From an uncultured Chryseobacterium sp. (lineage in GTDB: Bacteria > Bacteroidota > Bacteroidia > Flavobacteriales > Weeksellaceae): DNA of 64,000 nucleotides. Position numbers and translations under genes: made by a program. This document shows, piece after piece, positions 62,470-64,000 of the stretch (position 1 is the first letter of the stretch; every line of letters starts with the position of its first letter). Below the pieces are notes generated by a model. It was given only the letters and a program-made list of their open reading frames with translations, searched no databases and had not been told where the DNA came from. The stretch is taken from the NCBI GenBank assembly GCA_913778085.1, contig CAJYXJ010000055.1, positions 1 through 64,000 of the forward strand, read 5' to 3'.

Positions 62470-63408
62470 ATGAAAAAAATTTATCTGTTAGCCTGTGCTT
62501 TTCTTGCAGGACTTTCTCAGGCACAAACGCCGGTTTATGTTCCTGCCTCAGGATTGGTAGCGTGGTGGGGATTCAGCGGAAATGCCAATGATTCCAGCGG
62601 CAACAACAATACCCTTACCGTAAACGGTGCTACCCTTACTGCCGACCGTTACGGAAATGCCAATTCTGCTTATTCCTTCAACGGGACCAGCAGCTACTTA
62701 ACCAACAGTGCCTTATCATTTGCCTTCTCTCAATCAGGAGCCCACAGCATCTCTTTCTGGATCAACAGAACGGGAACTTCCGATGGAGTAGCGATGATGA
62801 GCGGATCCAATGCTTCTTCCAATTTTATCTGGCTGATCCAGTCGGACACTTCAAAAATCGTTTACGGAACCAACAAGCAGGGAGCATCATGGACGTGGGT
62901 AAACAGCCCGACTTATGCGGCAGGTTCCCAATGGGACCATTATGTTGCGGTATACAACAACCAGAGCATGACACTTTACAAAAACGGCGTATCGGTAGGT
63001 ACCAATACCAATGCCTATACCGGTACCACACAGGCTGCCTTGCCGATCTATATCGGAAGAGCCATCAGCGGAGGTTATATTGCGGCCAATATAGATGATG
63101 TAGGGATCTGGAGCAGGGCACTTACCGCAGGAGAGATCAACCAGCTTTACAGCTCCACCCTTTCTACCAAGGAGGTAAAAACACAAACGGCTGCAGGCAG
63201 CATCGCTCCGAATCCGGCCAAAGATTATATCGAACTTCATGCCCCGATCAAAGGCTCAAAAGCTTATACCATTACTGATGCCACCGGAAGACTTTTATCC
63301 AAAGGACAGGTTTCAGACAAAGAAAAAGTAGATGTATCCGCCCTTTCCAAAGGAATTTATTTTATGGAAATCGAGGGAGTGAAAACTTTAAAATTCATTA
63401 AAGAATAA
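62470..63408 (+). CDS. LamG/concanavalin A-like secreted protein with T9SS type A sorting domain
   Basis: This 312-aa protein has a signal peptide (about 1-20, ending SQAQ), a LamG jellyroll domain (about 30-225, SGLVAWWGFSGNANDSSGNN, HSISFWINRTGT, AAGSQWDHYVAVYNN, SRALTAGEINQLY) and a C-terminal T9SS type A sorting domain (SIAPNPAKDYIEL to the end). It is expected at the cell surface. It may bind a glycan. Confidence 0.9.
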   Translation: MKKIYLLACAFLAGLSQAQTPVYVPASGLVAWWGFSGNANDSSGNNNTLTVNGATLTADRYGNANSAYSFNGTSSYLTNSALSFAFSQSGAHSISFWINRTGTSDGVAMMSGSNASSNFIWLIQSDTSKIVYGTNKQGASWTWVNSPTYAAGSQWDHYVAVYNNQSMTLYKNGVSVGTNTNAYTGTTQAALPIYIGRAISGGYIAANIDDVGIWSRALTAGEINQLYSSTLSTKEVKTQTAAGSIAPNPAKDYIELHAPIKGSKAYTITDATGRLLSKGQVSDKEKVDVSALSKGIYFMEIEGVKTLKFIKE

Positions 63409-63427
63409 TTCTGGCTATTAATACATT

Positions 63428-63462
63428 AAGCCGTCCCGTTTTACAGGACGGCTTTTCTTTTT
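63428..63462 (+). terminator. Intrinsic terminator of the LamG gene
   Basis: AGCCGTCC and GGACGGCT pair around CGTTTTACA, followed by a T-rich tract. Confidence 0.8.
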
Positions 63463-63508
63463 CACCTTCTTTTCTTACCGGAATCGTAAAAAAATTGAAA
63501 ATTATTTT

Positions 63509-63536
63509 TTGATTTTTAAAAATTTTGCTAATTTCG
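63509..63536 (+). promoter_or_regulatory. Promoter of the EF-G-like gene leader
   Basis: TTG (63509-63511) is separated by 17 bp from TAATTTCG (63529-63536), a -7 element one base off TAnnTTTG. The expected start of transcription, near 63543, precedes the leader ORF. Confidence 0.55.
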
Positions 63537-63556
63537 CAACCGATTAACAATCAGTA

Positions 63557-63643
63557 ATGTCAACAAAAATGATAAATATTATAACTTTAAGCAATCCTAT
63601 CAGAGCAGTGTACTTTGGTAGCACTGAATATTTATCTGAATAA
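63557..63643 (+). CDS. Leader peptide ORF, 28 codons
   Basis: The ORF reads MSTKMINIITLSNPIRAVYF followed by GSTEYLSE, and has a second in-frame Met at codon 5. Its last codons (TATCTGAA, 63633-63640) are exactly complementary to the loop and descending arm of the following terminator (TTCAGATA, 63687-63694). It is therefore a candidate for ribosome-controlled attenuation. Confidence 0.55.
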   Translation: MSTKMINIITLSNPIRAVYFGSTEYLSE

Positions 63644-63675
63644 CGATCGACCTTTATACAACAACAATATAACGA

Positions 63676-63703
63676 AGGCCTGTCTGTTCAGATAGGTCTT
63701 TTT
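63676..63703 (+). terminator. Attenuator hairpin before the EF-G-like gene
   Basis: AGGCCTGTCT and AGATAGGTCT form a 10-bp stem (two G-T pairs) around GTTC, followed by TTTT. It lies between the leader ORF and the downstream gene, about 155 bp before its start, so it would end transcription early unless disrupted. Confidence 0.7.
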
Positions 63704-63859
63704 GCTACCCTACTTTCAGCACATCCTTCCCAAGAGCTGCCTGAAATTTTACCGGAAAAACAGAATTCCATTCTTTCTGACCTTCAGATAAGAACAGGAG
63801 ATATCTTTGCTCTGCCGTTAAAGATGCAGCCTTAAAATCAAACATTTAAAACAAACAAA

Positions 63860-64000
63860 ATGAAATACAACACACGGAATATAGGGATTATAGCACACGT
63901 CGATGCAGGAAAAACCACCTTAACGGAACGGCTGCTTTATTATACGGGGATGATCCACAAAATAGGAAATGTAGACGAAGGAAACACCACAATGGATAAA
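63860..64000 (+). CDS. Elongation factor G-type GTPase (partial, runs off the window)
   Basis: The first 47 codons encode [20 protein letters not shown] and [20 protein letters not shown], then GNTTMDK. G1 is AHVDAGKTT and the switch-like GNTTMD is typical of EF-G and of TetM-type ribosome protection proteins. The rest lies beyond the window, so these cannot be told apart. Many Bacteroidetes carry a second EF-G-like copy. The presence of a leader and terminator upstream fits regulation by translation state. Confidence 0.8.
   Translation, partial: MKYNTRNIGIIAHVDAGKTTLTERLLYYTGMIHKIGNVDEGNTTMDK

Overview
The window looks like chromosomal DNA from a Flavobacteriia bacterium close to Chryseobacterium (Weeksellaceae). 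The evidence is low GC, type IX secretion (T9SS) parts (a PorZ-like protein and several T9SS C-terminal sorting domains), SusC/SusD proteins with a FecI/FecR pair, many TAnnTTTG promoter elements with TTG/TTTG about 19 bp upstream, almost no Shine-Dalgarno sequences, and dispersed short palindromic repeats. No complete insertion sequence, prophage, rRNA operon or CRISPR array is visible. Species-level naming is inference.

Layout. 1-0.4 kb: tRNA-Lys/tRNA-Leu/tRNA-Lys operon on the minus strand. 0.5-11.6 kb: housekeeping and small genes (shikimate kinase, S4 RNA-binding protein, glutamate-synthase-like oxidoreductase, MtaB), a frameshifted transglutaminase-like gene, a large T9SS type B surface protein, an orphan nuclease-like protein and a divergent glucan phosphorylase. 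11.7-19.6 kb: a minus-strand locus of sigma factor, anti-sigma factor, SusC, SusD and two glycerophosphodiesterases, which reads as an uptake-and-cleavage system for a glycerophosphodiester-containing substrate. 19.7-30 kb: stress-type small proteins, a DPP-IV peptidase, a broken toxin-antitoxin pair, three POT peptide transporters with a DUF1016 nuclease among them, and a thioredoxin. 30-40 kb: recG, a 1.2 kb gene-poor gap, dapA, and an operon of split 5'-nucleotidase, porZ and recO. 40-56 kb: GH63-like glycosidase, SDR, mqo, gpsA, M23 peptidase, an Rrf2 regulator with its likely target and operators, serine hydrolase, FKBP and catalase-family protein.

56-62 kb holds a seven-gene Ter/Tel stress cluster (HAD, PRTase-like, TerD, TelA, an unrecognised protein, TerD, TerC), consistent with the Ter systems in which TerD/TerC/TelA are linked to nucleotide-type enzymes. 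62.4-64 kb: a LamG/T9SS protein and, running off the window, an EF-G-type GTPase gene. That last gene has a candidate regulatory leader: promoter, 28-codon leader ORF, intrinsic terminator, and a possible antiterminator made from the last codons of the leader ORF.

The most rewarding items are this attenuator leader, the Ter/Tel operon with its unknown member, the matching Rrf2 operator pair, the phosphorylase lacking the PLP lysine, and two small genes each broken by an apparent single-base frameshift.
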